From NCBI GenBank assembly GCA_019321725.1, contig CM033124.1, positions 5,642,001 to 5,706,000 on the forward strand: DNA of 64,000 nucleotides. The letters are read 5' to 3'. This DNA is from Paulownia fortunei (lineage: Eukaryota > Streptophyta > Magnoliopsida > Lamiales > Paulowniaceae). Shown here piece by piece: positions 36,610 through 48,143 of this stretch (positions are counted from its first letter, which is position 1; each line of letters begins with the position of its first letter). The position numbers were made by a program, and so were the translations under genes. Below the pieces are notes generated by a model. The model ran no database searches and was not told the DNA's origin. It saw only the letters and a list, made by a program, of their open reading frames with translations.

Positions 36610-38599
36610 TTTTTTTCATGCCGGGATGATCCATCTCTATCTATTCTCACTCTATATGTAGAACACCCCGTAGAAATAATTTCAACTCCCAAAGCTAGGG
36701 TTTGAACTATGAAATTTTGATTCCATGAAAGGGGATTAGTAGGTGTTCTACATAAAATTCAAACTCAATATTAACTTGGCTTTAGGGTCGTATTTACATT
36801 TGCATTTGCATTTACATACATGTAATTTTTCACTTTCTTGTTATTTGTCTCTTTCCTTTTTAGGTGTAAAGTTTTTTGAATGATTGTAAAAAGTGGTATG
36901 GTTGGAGAACACAATACAACAACAAGGGTGCATAGCATCTTCCTCTTTCTTGACTTGGCTTCTGAGTTTATATCTTAGGTAGTAGACTTTTGTTAGACCC
37001 CCATGGGTGGAGTATAAGGGTTATGTACGTTTTTTATTTTAAAGTCATTTTTTTCCATTAAATCACATATCGTATGACATTACATATGTACTTCTCCATT
37101 TTCTATCATTTTTGAAATGTGATATATTTATTGTAATGAACATTCATCAATATCAATATAATTGGATTTCCTACGCATTCCATCAATGATTGTGCAACTC
37201 TAGTATGTTCTTTTCATTCAAATGAGAATTTCAATTACGAACCCTCAATGGTCCGCATTGGTCTACTTGGTTGGGCCCACCTGCCATCATTTTAAGGGAT
37301 GAGATCCCTCACATTACATTAAATTTTATGGTACATCTATTTTCATACCAAACCATTAAAATTGCTCTTTCTAAAGTTTGATTAAAATATTTATTTATAT
37401 AAAATCGTGATCATGATCAACTAGTTATATGGCAAATATCAGATTTTTAAATTTTTGTTTGAGTATTTATTGTTATATTTGGCATGAAATTAAACCTAAC
37501 AACTTGTTTTTAGTTAAAAAAACTTCGATGTCTTTGGCTAAAATTTACTTTAAAAAACTTGTGATAACTTTTAAAAGAGATGATCTCTTACTAGCCCTTT
37601 GTTACCTACAAGAGATTCTTTCAATAGTTTAATAATATTTATTTATAGTAGTATTATTAACATTTTATTCTTGAATTTTGATGCGCATAAAATTTAGCAT
37701 AAAATAAATTTATTTTTTTCATGTGATTTATATTGGGAATCTAAAATTTTACATATAGTTTTCAATTTTCAAAATAATAGAGCGTTAGAAGGGATACTAG
37801 GTTCCTCCAGCATAGCCCGTTTGATGCTCAAGTTAGAAATCTACTGCATGGGTATAATCAAATATCAAAGTAATTTCATATAATTTCAATGTAAATAAAA
37901 CGTACCCCACTCTACATAGAATAAGACTTAATTATATTGAAGAGAGAAAGGTAGTTACTGTGAAAATATGTTGCCTTAGTTGTGTAATGTTTTAACAAGT
38001 TCACTAGATTCTTATGTTCAGTTTATATTATAATACGAGTTTGAATATGAAGTGTAATGCACAACAAAAAGTAAAAAATTGATACCATAAAGTTTTAGGT
38101 GGTTCAGATATAAATATCATACTTCACGAGGCCATGCCCAAAGAGAAAATAATCCACAATTTATAATCATATTTTTAAAAAATAAAATAAAGACCCTCTC
38201 TTTGATTTTAATATCATTTTTGTATGGTTTTAATGGTGAACTTCTTTACGAGATCCTCTTGACTTTTTGTCTACCTCGTTGAACTCCATTTAATAATAAT
38301 CGTCGTTAATCAGAAGAGCATTCTTTTCTGAGAACTTACTTTCTTCTCCTAAAGGATGTTTAATATTCCAATATGGTTTGGAACAACCTTTAAGTCTCCA
38401 TGTTTTGTCGAACCTTAGAAAACTTAATCACCGATCATATACTTTGGAGACATAATTTGTGATGCTCTCTTGTACTTGATATTCTCTTAAAATCAGTAGC
38501 AAAAACTAAATTAAAGCTTATGCATAAATACACAACTTTCATTAGGTAATTCCTAATCAATTACATAGAAAGTTCTTGGTGACCCTAAAATAAGTAGTA
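36610..38599. other. AT-rich intergenic/repeat DNA
   Basis: No gene seen. 36660-36760 contains GAACACCCCGTAG and GGTGTTCTAC, and 36900-37030 a GC-richer stretch (GTTAGACCCCCATGGGTGG) that look like gypsy LTR fragments. The 67-codon frame at 37429 has no recognisable product. Confidence 0.4.
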
Positions 38600-40266
38600 C
38601 AAACCGCAAATGATCAGTGTCAACAAATAATAAAGAGTGAGTAGAGTATCATATCCCTAAAGAGTGCATGTATGAGTACCAATATACATTACCTATGCCA
38701 TATTTGACCTAACAATATTGTGGTGGTGGTTGAATTAAAATGCAATAATTAACAAATTAAACAAAATCAACTAAAATCTAAGGAGATTGAGGGATTGAAT
38801 TCAATACTAAGGAGAGTCAAGATATTGGTTAGCCATCCTATGTTGTTATGAACCTAGCTTAATTGTGATTAGAAATGATGTGGGTTGTGTGACGATAGGT
38901 TTTCCTATTGTAATTGTGCTCTCTTTTGAGACGAACCAAATCTATTCCTAGTAGGCCACCGGTGCTATCTTTAGCTACGAGCCATCCCTCTAAGAGTGCC
39001 TTAAGTTTTGTGAATTCCACTACTTTTCGGTTTTCACACCTATGACTACAACATGTATCTATGCCTATATCTCTATAGAGGTCAATCCATGGTATATACT
39101 ACCCGGTCCATTGCTACAACCTTACCTCTCGGTCTTAATTGCAATAATTAGAATCAACTCGAAATTGACTAAATCTCAAGAAGCATTAAACACATAGCAT
39201 ATGCTCATCACAATAAAAACAACATTCTAATCACAATAAAAACATCAACTCATAACTCCATATAAATGACTTTTCAAGCCTTGGCAAAATTAATTTAGCT
39301 AATATTGAAATAAAATAAGCACCAAGTGTTTGTCAACATCATGATTCTTAAAAATTTCTTAAAACTAAACAAAATAAAAGAAAAAATTAAAGTAGAAGAT
39401 TACAACCACTAGGTGATTCTTCACTTCTCATTCAAAGTCTTCAATGCCTAATGAAGCTCATCATTCTCTTGTCTTCAAATCCTAAGCTTCTCAGTGAATG
39501 GGTAATGGGTGTGTGAAGAAATATAGAGAAATTTATGTTTTGGGTAGAGGAAATGTTTGTGAGAATTAGGTGTAGTGTGTGTGTGTGTTATGAATTGTGT
39601 GTTGAATGATGTGCATCGTGTGTCGTTCAAAAAAAATTATGTGTAAGCATGTGTGTATCTCTCATTTGTGTGATGTAATTGTATGTATATAATGTATCTA
39701 ATAGAGTGTCACATGGTGTGTGATGGTGTGGTGGTGTATAACAAGAAAAATTCCATGCATGGATTAGATTGCCACTTGTCCCTCAAAATTCCACACATAT
39801 TTTCTTTTAGCATTGGACTACTGGCACCATGGCCTAGAGATTAGTCTCTGTGGTTTCCTCAGTGTTGTAACACAAAAGAAAGGTTGTCACGATGCTTCAA
39901 AAGGGGCTGCTCACTGCTAAAATTTTACCCTCGCCCCGCAGCGCAACCTAAGGGGTGTTGTGGTGCGAGGTCTTCTTTATTTGATGCCGCAGCGCCTAAG
40001 AAGGGGTGTTGTGGCGCCATCGAATTTAGCACTCACTACTCGATTTGGGCCACTCATGTTGCGGTACGACCTAAGGCGTGTCACGATGCGAGGTCATCCT
40101 TGTCCAAATCTTTCTATTTTTTACCATGTCTTCACTCCATTCTTCATTTTTAGTGCCTACACATAATTATCATAAAATAAGGTACAATTGTATTAGTTGT
40201 AAGACAATAACATGTGCAATTATGCTTATGGAGGTATCAGAAATGTTGTAGTTTCTGAGCTTATCA
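38600..40266 (-). repeat. Gypsy LTR family D
   Basis: On the minus strand it begins TGATAAGCTCAGAAACTAC directly after a polypurine tract, AAACTTACCCCC's complement at 40269-40280 (AAGTTTGGGGGTAG). It ends near 38590-38600, where CATATCCCTAAAGAGTG and ACAAACCGCAAATGATCAGTG match common gypsy LTR termini. 39900-40090 holds short GC-rich repeats (AAGGGGTGTTGTGG twice). Left end approximate. Confidence 0.65.
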
Positions 40267-41831
40267 ACTACCCCCAAACTTACCTTTTTCTCACTCTTGA
40301 GCAAAACTCAAAATCAAACAATCATAGGCTCATACTTTGGTCATGAATTACTAAGCTTGATTAACCAATTCAAATGCCTATCAACTTTTATTGCACATGA
40401 ATCTAAAGGTTAGACACATAGCTAGTCGAATGACACTACAAAAACTTGTGCTTTGTCAATCTAGTCATGAATTCAAAATGTCTGTGTGAAGTGTTAACCT
40501 CAAGCTTCATGCATGCATTTTATGTATGAATTTGACAACCAATGACTCTCATAATCTATGCAAGGAGGTTCTAGGTTCCTTACAACTTCTCCACTAATGT
40601 AGATACTAGCCAACTTAGATCAAAAGAACTTTAATAAGCTTGCAATATAAGGCCTAGATTTTGACTTACAAAGAAAGAAGGGTAAGGATAACACAAAATA
40701 AGAGAGCTACGTATTTTTGCTCTTCAACATCTTTGCTCTCCTCCTTTATTTGATTCTTCCCCAATTTTCTTCCTTTTCTCTTTGGGATTCATGCTCTTCT
40801 TTTCTTTTCTTTTTCAACAACTTTTTTTCCCTTTTACTTCTTTTCTTTTTCGTAATTCTTCTTCTTTTCCTTTTTTTTTTCTTTTTTTCCATGAATCCCA
40901 AGGATTCATTTCTTGTTCTTTTGCTTTCAGAACCCTAAAATTTATTTCTTTTCATCAACATGAGTTATGATTTATTTCTTGCATATTTTCCTTGCTCATA
41001 ACCCTCGATACATTCATCCATGCCCTCAACATGTCTCCATATGACCCCTTAATAAGATTGTGCACAAAATGTTACACCTTAAGCTCTCTTAAGGACAATC
41101 ATTAGTTTTTTAGGTTGTAAACAGTACGTGTAGTGAATTTTAAGAAATGAAGTCGAATGGTGGTGATTCATATGCATTACACATGCTATTCTTTTCAAAA
41201 AAGCTCAAAGGGGTAACTAGTGAATAAGGATGTGATCATGGTGGGCTTGAAAGGCACAAATGAGTCAAAGATGCCCTAAATCAATTCTAAGTTTGCTAGT
41301 TATCTATGAATTCGCCTTAAAGAGTAATTAAACAAGTTCTAGAACACCACAAAATGACCAATACAATTCATTGAAAGCAAAATCCAACACCAAGTAGCAC
41401 ACAATTCATAGGATTTTGACATAACAAGCTCAATTAATATTTATCATTCATAACAAAGACCAAATACACATAAGAATCGCCATATCACAAGACTACCAAT
41501 ATTTCTTTCCTTTGGACTCTACACAATATCAATTAGGTATTATTATAGGTAATTGGCGATCAAGATATATTATTCAATCACAAATCATGAACTTACTCAA
41601 GTTTGCTAATAACAACATGCTTGCTCTTGGATTATCATCACACACAACAACAATTCTCACATAACTCTTCAACAAAATTGAAAAAATAGCTCAATTTTTC
41701 GCATAAACCTCAAACACACAAAATACAAGTCCAACCCCTAACTTTAAAATTAACATTGTCCTCAATGTTTAGAAGAATTAAAGCACATAAAAAAGGGAGA
41801 AATAGGATACTCCCTTTTCCAATAGATGATG
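40267..41831 (-). mobile_element. 3' internal region of gypsy element D
   Basis: Non-coding 3' part of the element whose LTR is at 38600-40266: minus strand contains CATTGAGGACAATGT (about 41755-41769) and ends in the GGGGGTAG tract. A long CT-rich tract lies at 40735-40900; the plus-strand frames across it are low-complexity artefacts. Upstream coding is missing because a family C LTR begins at 41832. Confidence 0.6.
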
Positions 41832-43171
41832 TGCTACAACTTTAAGGTTGCAAACTCAAGTGCAGGTTGTGTCAAGTAATAAATTTATTGAGAGTCCGAG
41901 GTCAATCCACAGGAAAGTTGTATAAAGTTTTCAAGATTATATTTCTTTAAAGATAGGCTTTATGTGGTTTATAATATAAAGAAAAAATTATGCTATAAGT
42001 AAGAAATCAAAGTAATAAAAATACTAAGGATTTGAGATCCGCCCTCGATTTTTGGATAAAGGAATGATTATTTATTCTTTTCACTTTTTCGAAATGCTAT
42101 TATTGAAATCCATACATAATGAATGTTCCAATAGAAAGATGTTATCAAATAACTCATGCATTAAGGTAATCATGATATTATCTTACTGTTTATAAATTAT
42201 CTCTTAACACCAATACTTGTTTATGGATCAAGTATTTATGCACACCTTTGTCTACAACAAATCAAAGTTTTAGGTTAGTAGTCGGTGTAGTAGAAATGTA
42301 CAGTAAGCTAAATGAACCCAAGTATTTATTGTGTCATTGGTAATATAAAAATCAAGAATCGCCACTAAACAAGAAGGGCTTTAATGCCAACACTTATTTA
42401 TAGGATTAAGTATTTATGTATACCTTTGTCTACAACAAATCAAGGTTTCACGTTAGCAGTCTGTGGAGTAGAAACGTATAATAAACTAAATGAACCCAAG
42501 TATATATTATGCCAATGGTGATACATAAATCAAGAATCACCACAAAATAAGGAGGGTTTTAATGCCAATACTTATTTATGGGGTTAATTATTTATGCACA
42601 ACTTTGTTTATAACAAATCAAGGTTTCACATTAGCAATCAGTGATGTAGAACTGTAGAATAAGCTAAATAATCCCAACTATTTGTTGTGCCATTGGTGAT
42701 ACATAAATCAAGAATCACCATAAAATAATAATAGTTTCAATCAAAAATTGAAACAATAATACAACACACCTGAACATTATGTACCTTTATAACCATTTAT
42801 CTTCCTTCATCAAAAGGTTCACACTTTCTCCTTAGCTAGATAAGATTTAGAAAGATATAATTAAAGTAGAAAAAACTAAAAATAGAAGAGAAACTAGAGA
42901 ATACATTTCTATTACTACTAGAAAACTTAGTTTAAAGAAAGACAACAATAAAGCATTTTTTCCCCTCTAAAGGTTTTTATATGTCTTGAATAGAAAACTT
43001 ACATTACTACTAGAAAACTTGGCTTAAAGAAAGACAACAATAAAGCTTTCTTTCATCTCTAAGGACTTTATATATCTTGAATGTCATCCAAGAACCCTTA
43101 TTTATAGTAGAAGAGTGTCTAAATTGGTATCCCCAAATTCACTTCAAATTTACTCCAAATTAATCTTGTCT
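41832..43171 (-). repeat. Truncated family C LTR with three tandem units (C4)
   Basis: Minus orientation; TGCTACAACTTTAAGG is the reverse of the C LTR end. It runs back to about 43171 (CTCCAAATTAATC), lacking the LTR's first several hundred bases. It contains three tandem copies of the 175-180-bp unit (around 42210, 42386 and 42566; each with ATCAAGAATC(A/G)CCA and CAACAAATCAA). C1 LTRs have one, C3 has two. Confidence 0.85.
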
Positions 43172-45073
43172 TAAATTTGAAGAAATATCATTTCATAATA
43201 AAAAAAGATATTATCCTTGGTCACAAGATCTCACATAGAGGAATTGAGATGGATAGGGCTAAGGTAGAGGTGATTGAGAAGTTATCTGCTCCTACATCGG
43301 TGAAAAGAGTTCAAAGTTTCTTAGGTCACGCACCGGTTTATCAAGAACTTTTCACAAATTGCTAAATCTCTCTCAAGTCTTTTGGTAAAGGATACATATT
43401 TTAATTTTGATGATGATTATTGTAAGCATTCTAAATTTTGAAGGAGAAGCTAATCATGGCACCCATTATGGTGGCACCCGATTATAGCCTACCCTTTGAG
43501 CTTATATGCTATGCAAGTGATGTAGCTATTGGTACAGTCCTTGGGTAAAGAAAAAACATGGTATTCTAAACCATTTACTATGCTCGTTATACTTTAAATG
43601 AAGCACAACAAAATTATGCCATAACTGAAAAAGAACTTCTAGCGGTAGTATTTTCATTTGATATGTTTCATTCATACCTTATTTTGGCAAAAGTGATAGT
43701 GTACATGGACCATTCCACACTTAAGTACCTTCTTGCTAAGAAAGATGCATAACCACGGTTAATTAGATGGGTTCTTTTGTTGTAAGAATATGATCTTGAG
43801 AGTAGAGATAAGAAAGGTGTGGAAAATGTTGTTGCAAATCACTTATCTAGGATAGAGAGTCCTAGTGCTGAACATTATGATGTTGAACCAATTGATGAAA
43901 ATTTTTCGGATAAATAATTGTATGCTATTTCTTTACCTCTTTGATTTGTACAATTTTGCCAATTGCATTATATCCAACATCTTACCCCATGATTTTTCAT
44001 TTTATCAAAACAAAAAGTTTTTATCCGATGTTAAACATTAAGTATGAGAGGATTTGTTTTTGTTCAAAATGTTGTGTAGCGTTGTGCGCTTGAAGAAGAG
44101 ATGCTACCTATATTGCACCGTTGACACGATTGGGAGGTAGGTAGTCACTTTGGTCCCATAAAGACGACGACAAAGGTACTCTAATCCGATTTTTATTGGT
44201 GTACTTTGTTTAAAGATGCATACTCTTATGTTGCTTTATGTGAAATGTGTCAAAAGACTGGTAATATTTTTAAAAAATATGAAATGCATTTGAATAATAT
44301 TCTTGAATGTGAACTTTTTGATGTGTGGAAACTTGATTTCATGAGTCTTTTTCCTTGCTCTTGCTATAATAGGTTTATACTTGTCGCTGTGGATTATATG
44401 TCTAAATGGGTTGAAGTGGAAGCATTTCATACTAATGATGCTAGGATAGTGGTCCAATTTTTGAAAAAAAACATATTTTTACTCGATTTGGTACACCTAA
44501 GGTAACTATTTATGATGGTGGCTCTCACTTTTGTAACAAACAATTTGAGAAACTATTAAGTTTGAAGTTACCCATAAAATTGCTACCCCATATCACCCCC
44601 AAACAAGCGGACAAGTAATGTCTAACAGGGAAATCAAGTGAATTTTAGAAAAGACAGTGAGCTTGACTAGGAAGAATTGGGCATTATGACGTGATGATGC
44701 TTTATGGGCTTATAGGATAACATATAAAACACCTATTGGGATATCAACATATAGGTTGGTCTTTGGTAAAGCATGTCATCTCCATGTTGAACTTGAACAT
44801 CGTGCATATTGGGCAACTAAATTTTTGAACTTTGATATGCAAGATGTAAGGCAAAACATGTTGTTGTAGTTGAATAAGATGGAGGGGTTTGGGGGCCAAG
44901 CATATGAGAATGACAAACTATATAAGGAAATGACTAAACGATGGCATGACAAGTATATTTCCAAGAGGGACTTTGCGAAAGGTGACACTGTGTTGTTATA
45001 CAACTCAAGGATGCTACTCTTTCCAGACAAGTTGAAGTCTAAATAGTCTCGACCCTTTCAAGTGTTGGGTTAG
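43172..45073 (+). pseudogene. Gypsy pol fragment E (RT end, RNase H, integrase)
   Basis: RT C-terminus GHKISHRGIEMDRAKVEVIE (43213-43272) and SVKRVQSFLGHA; RNase H with LICYASDVAIGTVLG, YAITEKELLAVVFSFDMF and VENVVANHLSRIES (to about 43860); integrase zinc end CEMCQKTGNI, core VWKLDFMSLFPCS (first catalytic Asp), VTIYDGGSHFCN (second), and a C-terminal segment to about 45065. Many stops and frameshifts. Distinct in sequence from family C pol. Truncated at 43172 by C4 and at 45074 by copia LTR B. It resembles Athila/Tat-type elements. Confidence 0.85.
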
Positions 45074-45940
45074 TGTGATCCCAGGGTTTGCGTAGCGAAA
45101 AATTAAAAATTTAAAAACAACATGCCATCACAATTACAGTAGTACCCTGGATCCGATATGATTTTAACGATCTCATAATTTTCAATGATGTAATAATTAA
45201 ATATTAAAAGAATTTTGATTTATACGTGTGGATGCACTCTTATTGATATAGGGATTGAAGCAATAAATTTCTAGCCCCTTTTTGAATTCGGTTAATAGGG
45301 ATCCTAGCATCTCCCCTCTAAAGCAGTCCACACTTTGAGCAAGAATACGAAATCAGAATTCTGCTAGCAATTTTGATTTTTTTACTAACCTAGTTTGTGG
45401 AGTGAATATTAATTCTAACTATCAACTAGTGATAAAAGAATTAATATTTTTGACAAGGGATGGAATTTTGGTGGAAAAATGATGGAGAATAAAATAATTT
45501 TTCTCCTTCTATTTTTCTATATGGCCGAAAATTCGAGAACTATTATTATCCTCTAATTTTTTACCCTCATGGTATATATAGGGGGCTAAAAAATTCAAAG
45601 AGTCTCACTCTTAGTATTTTTGGTCTCCAATTCTATCCTTTCACATTTTCCAAAGATATTTAGGGTCTCCCAAGAATTTCAAACTCTTGAGTTTCCATCC
45701 TTTTTCTACAACCTTCATGGGCCTCTCCTAACGTGTCTTTTTGAATTGGACTTGGATTTTAAAATAAATTTCATAATTAATTTGATTAACTATTTTAGCC
45801 CAATTTAATTAATTAATTTCATCTACCCTACCTAATCAAATTAGGCCCACTAAATAATTTAATTATTTAATTAAGTAAATTAATTTAACTATTAAATTAA
45901 CTTATGAACTATATAATTAATTTAATCCAATCAAGCAATT

Positions 45941-46941
45941 TAGACCTGACCACAGGTCGGGTTTGAATCGGACCCGGCCCATGGTCAACGGGTCAGAACT
46001 CAGTCGGTGAGTCCACAGGCTAGTTACGATTTTATCCAACCTAAATTGTCGGGTTGGACTCGGCGGTTTCACAGGCCAAAACCGTCTAGCCCGACCAGGC
46101 GATTTTTTAATTTTTAATTTTTTTATTTTTTAATCAAAATAGTATAAATTGTGTTATGGAGGTTTTGAACCTGTGATCTTCAAATTATTAACAGAACACT
46201 TTAACCAACTGAGTTAATGAACCATATGTTTATAATTTTGAATAAGTGTATAAATAAGTCTCATAATTTGTTTTTTTTTTGTTTTTTCCCCTCAAATTGC
46301 TTATCTTGTTTCTGAAAATTAATATAATTGGTGTTGTGCCCCTCTTTAAATTTAATTAATTAGTTGCAACAAGTTATAAATCAAGTCCTATATTTAATCA
46401 TTCAATATTTTATCTTAATAATAAGTAAAATTTTAAAAATTATCTAATGATGCTACTTTACAATTATTTTAATAATAAGTAAATGATGATACTTTATAAT
46501 ATCTAGTGTTTATTGCCCAACTTCTCATTTAGTATTATTAAATTATTGTAATGTTGCATCGATTTTATATGATAACATTAACTCCAAAAATCAAAATTTA
46601 GTAAATTGTGCTTTATCAATACAGTGTACATGAAAAAATTATTTTTTAGAAATTTCATAAATTAATTTAGTTACTTTTGTTTTTGACCATATGCTTAAAT
46701 TTTAGCTATTTTTTTATAAATTTAAGTTAATTTTTTTTTAAAAATAAAATAAAATATAAGGGTCAGAACCAGAACCAGAATCGACAGTTAATCGGAACCG
46801 TAATCGAAATTGGCCCGATGGTTCTGGAACCCGGATCGTAACCGACCTTGACGGTTAAGGTTAAGAGTCGGGATTTTCTTAAACTATGGAACCAGTAGTT
46901 TCGAACCGTAACCAGTGGTTTTTGAATTGTGGTCAGGTCTA
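45941..46941. mobile_element. Non-autonomous hAT-like DNA transposon
   Basis: 1,001 bp with perfect 14-bp terminal inverted repeats TAGACCTGACCACA / TGTGGTCAGGTCTA and a perfect 8-bp target duplication AAGCAATT (45933-45940 and 46942-46949). Both are diagnostic of hAT elements. The ends carry GGTCGGGTTTGAATCGG- and GGAACCGTAATCG-type subterminal sequence; the middle is AT-rich and has no transposase. It sits inside the LTR of copia element B, so it inserted after that LTR formed. Confidence 0.93.
46151..46223 (-). tRNA. tRNA-Ile(AAU)-like pseudogene inside the hAT-like element
   Basis: Read on the minus strand, 73 nt align without gaps to the plant tRNA-Ile(AAU) layout: D arm AACTCAGTTGGTTA, anticodon loop TTAATAA giving anticodon AAT, variable AGATC, T arm ACAGGTTCAAAACC. 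The internal promoter B box GGTTCAAAACC is nearly canonical. The acceptor stem no longer pairs (GGTTCAT with ATAACAC), so it is not a working tRNA. An A/T-rich tail follows, as in tRNA-derived SINEs or retroposed tRNA pseudogenes. Confidence 0.65.
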
Positions 46942-48143
46942 AAGCAATTGTTTCACTCCAATTGAGCTCCCTAATCTTATTAGGTGCAATTAAATAACTA
47001 ATTATTTAATTAAATAATTAATTCAGGTCATTGAATTAATTTAAGCCCCAATTAATTAATCTCTATCAATTAATTGGATTTGACTTCTTGGATTAATTCC
47101 TAATTTATAAATGTTCCATCTCAATTATGTGTGACCTTTTAGGTTCACAACTAAGTTAGCAGTGGATTTGCAACATTTGCAACTTATGAATAATAATTAT
47201 TTTGATTAATTATTTCACTTGAAATTAATTCTTTAATTTCAAGAACCTCACAAGTCATAGAAAACACCTACCAAGTGTATTATGACTACCTATATTTAGG
47301 TGAAATAACAAGTGAACATATTCCAATTATAAGTATCATACACGTAAGGTTCTTACATCATCTAATCTTCCGATTAAGTTTAAGACATGGATTAATAGTC
47401 AAAATCCTAATTGCTCAATAACTATGATTCAATTTCAAGCTTCCATAACTCATGACGAATCGTTAGAAAACCTTCGTCTAACATTCATCTTGCCTTGACC
47501 AAGCACTTCTGAGATATGAAATATGAAAACCATAGGATATTCACTTGTTCTCCAGACAAGTGATGGATTCTTTATTGGCCACTCATTAACCTCCATACAT
47601 ATCAATGCAACATCCAACATATCCCCTTTGTGATTACCAGATAATCAAAAGATACATCAAAGTGGAACATGACATGCAAAAGGCTACCATGGTGCATCAA
47701 GTCTAAAAACTAATTGTGTATTAATTTAATATGAAAATTTTTATTTTGAAAAACAAGTTTCCAATTAATAAGTTCCCTAACAAGCACCTGCATATATGCA
47801 TTAGTGTCACTATGCTAATGTCCATGAAGCGAGACATCCTCCTCATGCAAGCATGCATCGAATGCACTAGTCTATTGGGCTATTCGATGTCCTATCTCAA
47901 AAAGCTCTTGACTCAGAACTGATTTAAGACCAAAGCCATAAAAATATACTCCATGATCACCATTAAATGCGTGATCAAGCTCCGTAGCTAAGTTTGGTCT
48001 AGGAATTTTGTCTAATTACTATATGCAATTAAAGATAAAGAAATTTGTCTATCTTATTAATATGATTTGAAAAAGATTGTTTTTACAAATACAAGAGTAT
48101 AAAAATACCCAATCTAATTGGCATGCCGGACACTACTCTAACA

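Larger units (their letters stand above)
45074..48143 (-). repeat. Complete copia LTR, family B (with a DNA transposon inside)
   Basis: Minus strand: TGTTAGAGTAGTGTCCGGCATGCC at 48143 through to GGGATCACA at 45074. About 2.06 kb once the 1,001-bp insertion and its duplicated target (45941-46949) are removed. It follows the pol end and a GTAGGAGAT polypurine tract, so it is the 3' LTR. Size and start resemble Angela/Tork-type copia LTRs. Pieces B1, B2 and B3 elsewhere are the same family. The terminal boundary at 45074 is inferred from the abrupt end of gypsy E. Confidence 0.75.

Noticed and set aside
40717..40970. Plus-strand frames rich in Phe/Leu as a membrane protein
   Set aside because: They arise from a CT-rich low-complexity tract in the 3' region of minus-strand element D.
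46151..46223. A functional tRNA-Ile gene
   Set aside because: The acceptor stem does not pair and the T stem is partly broken.
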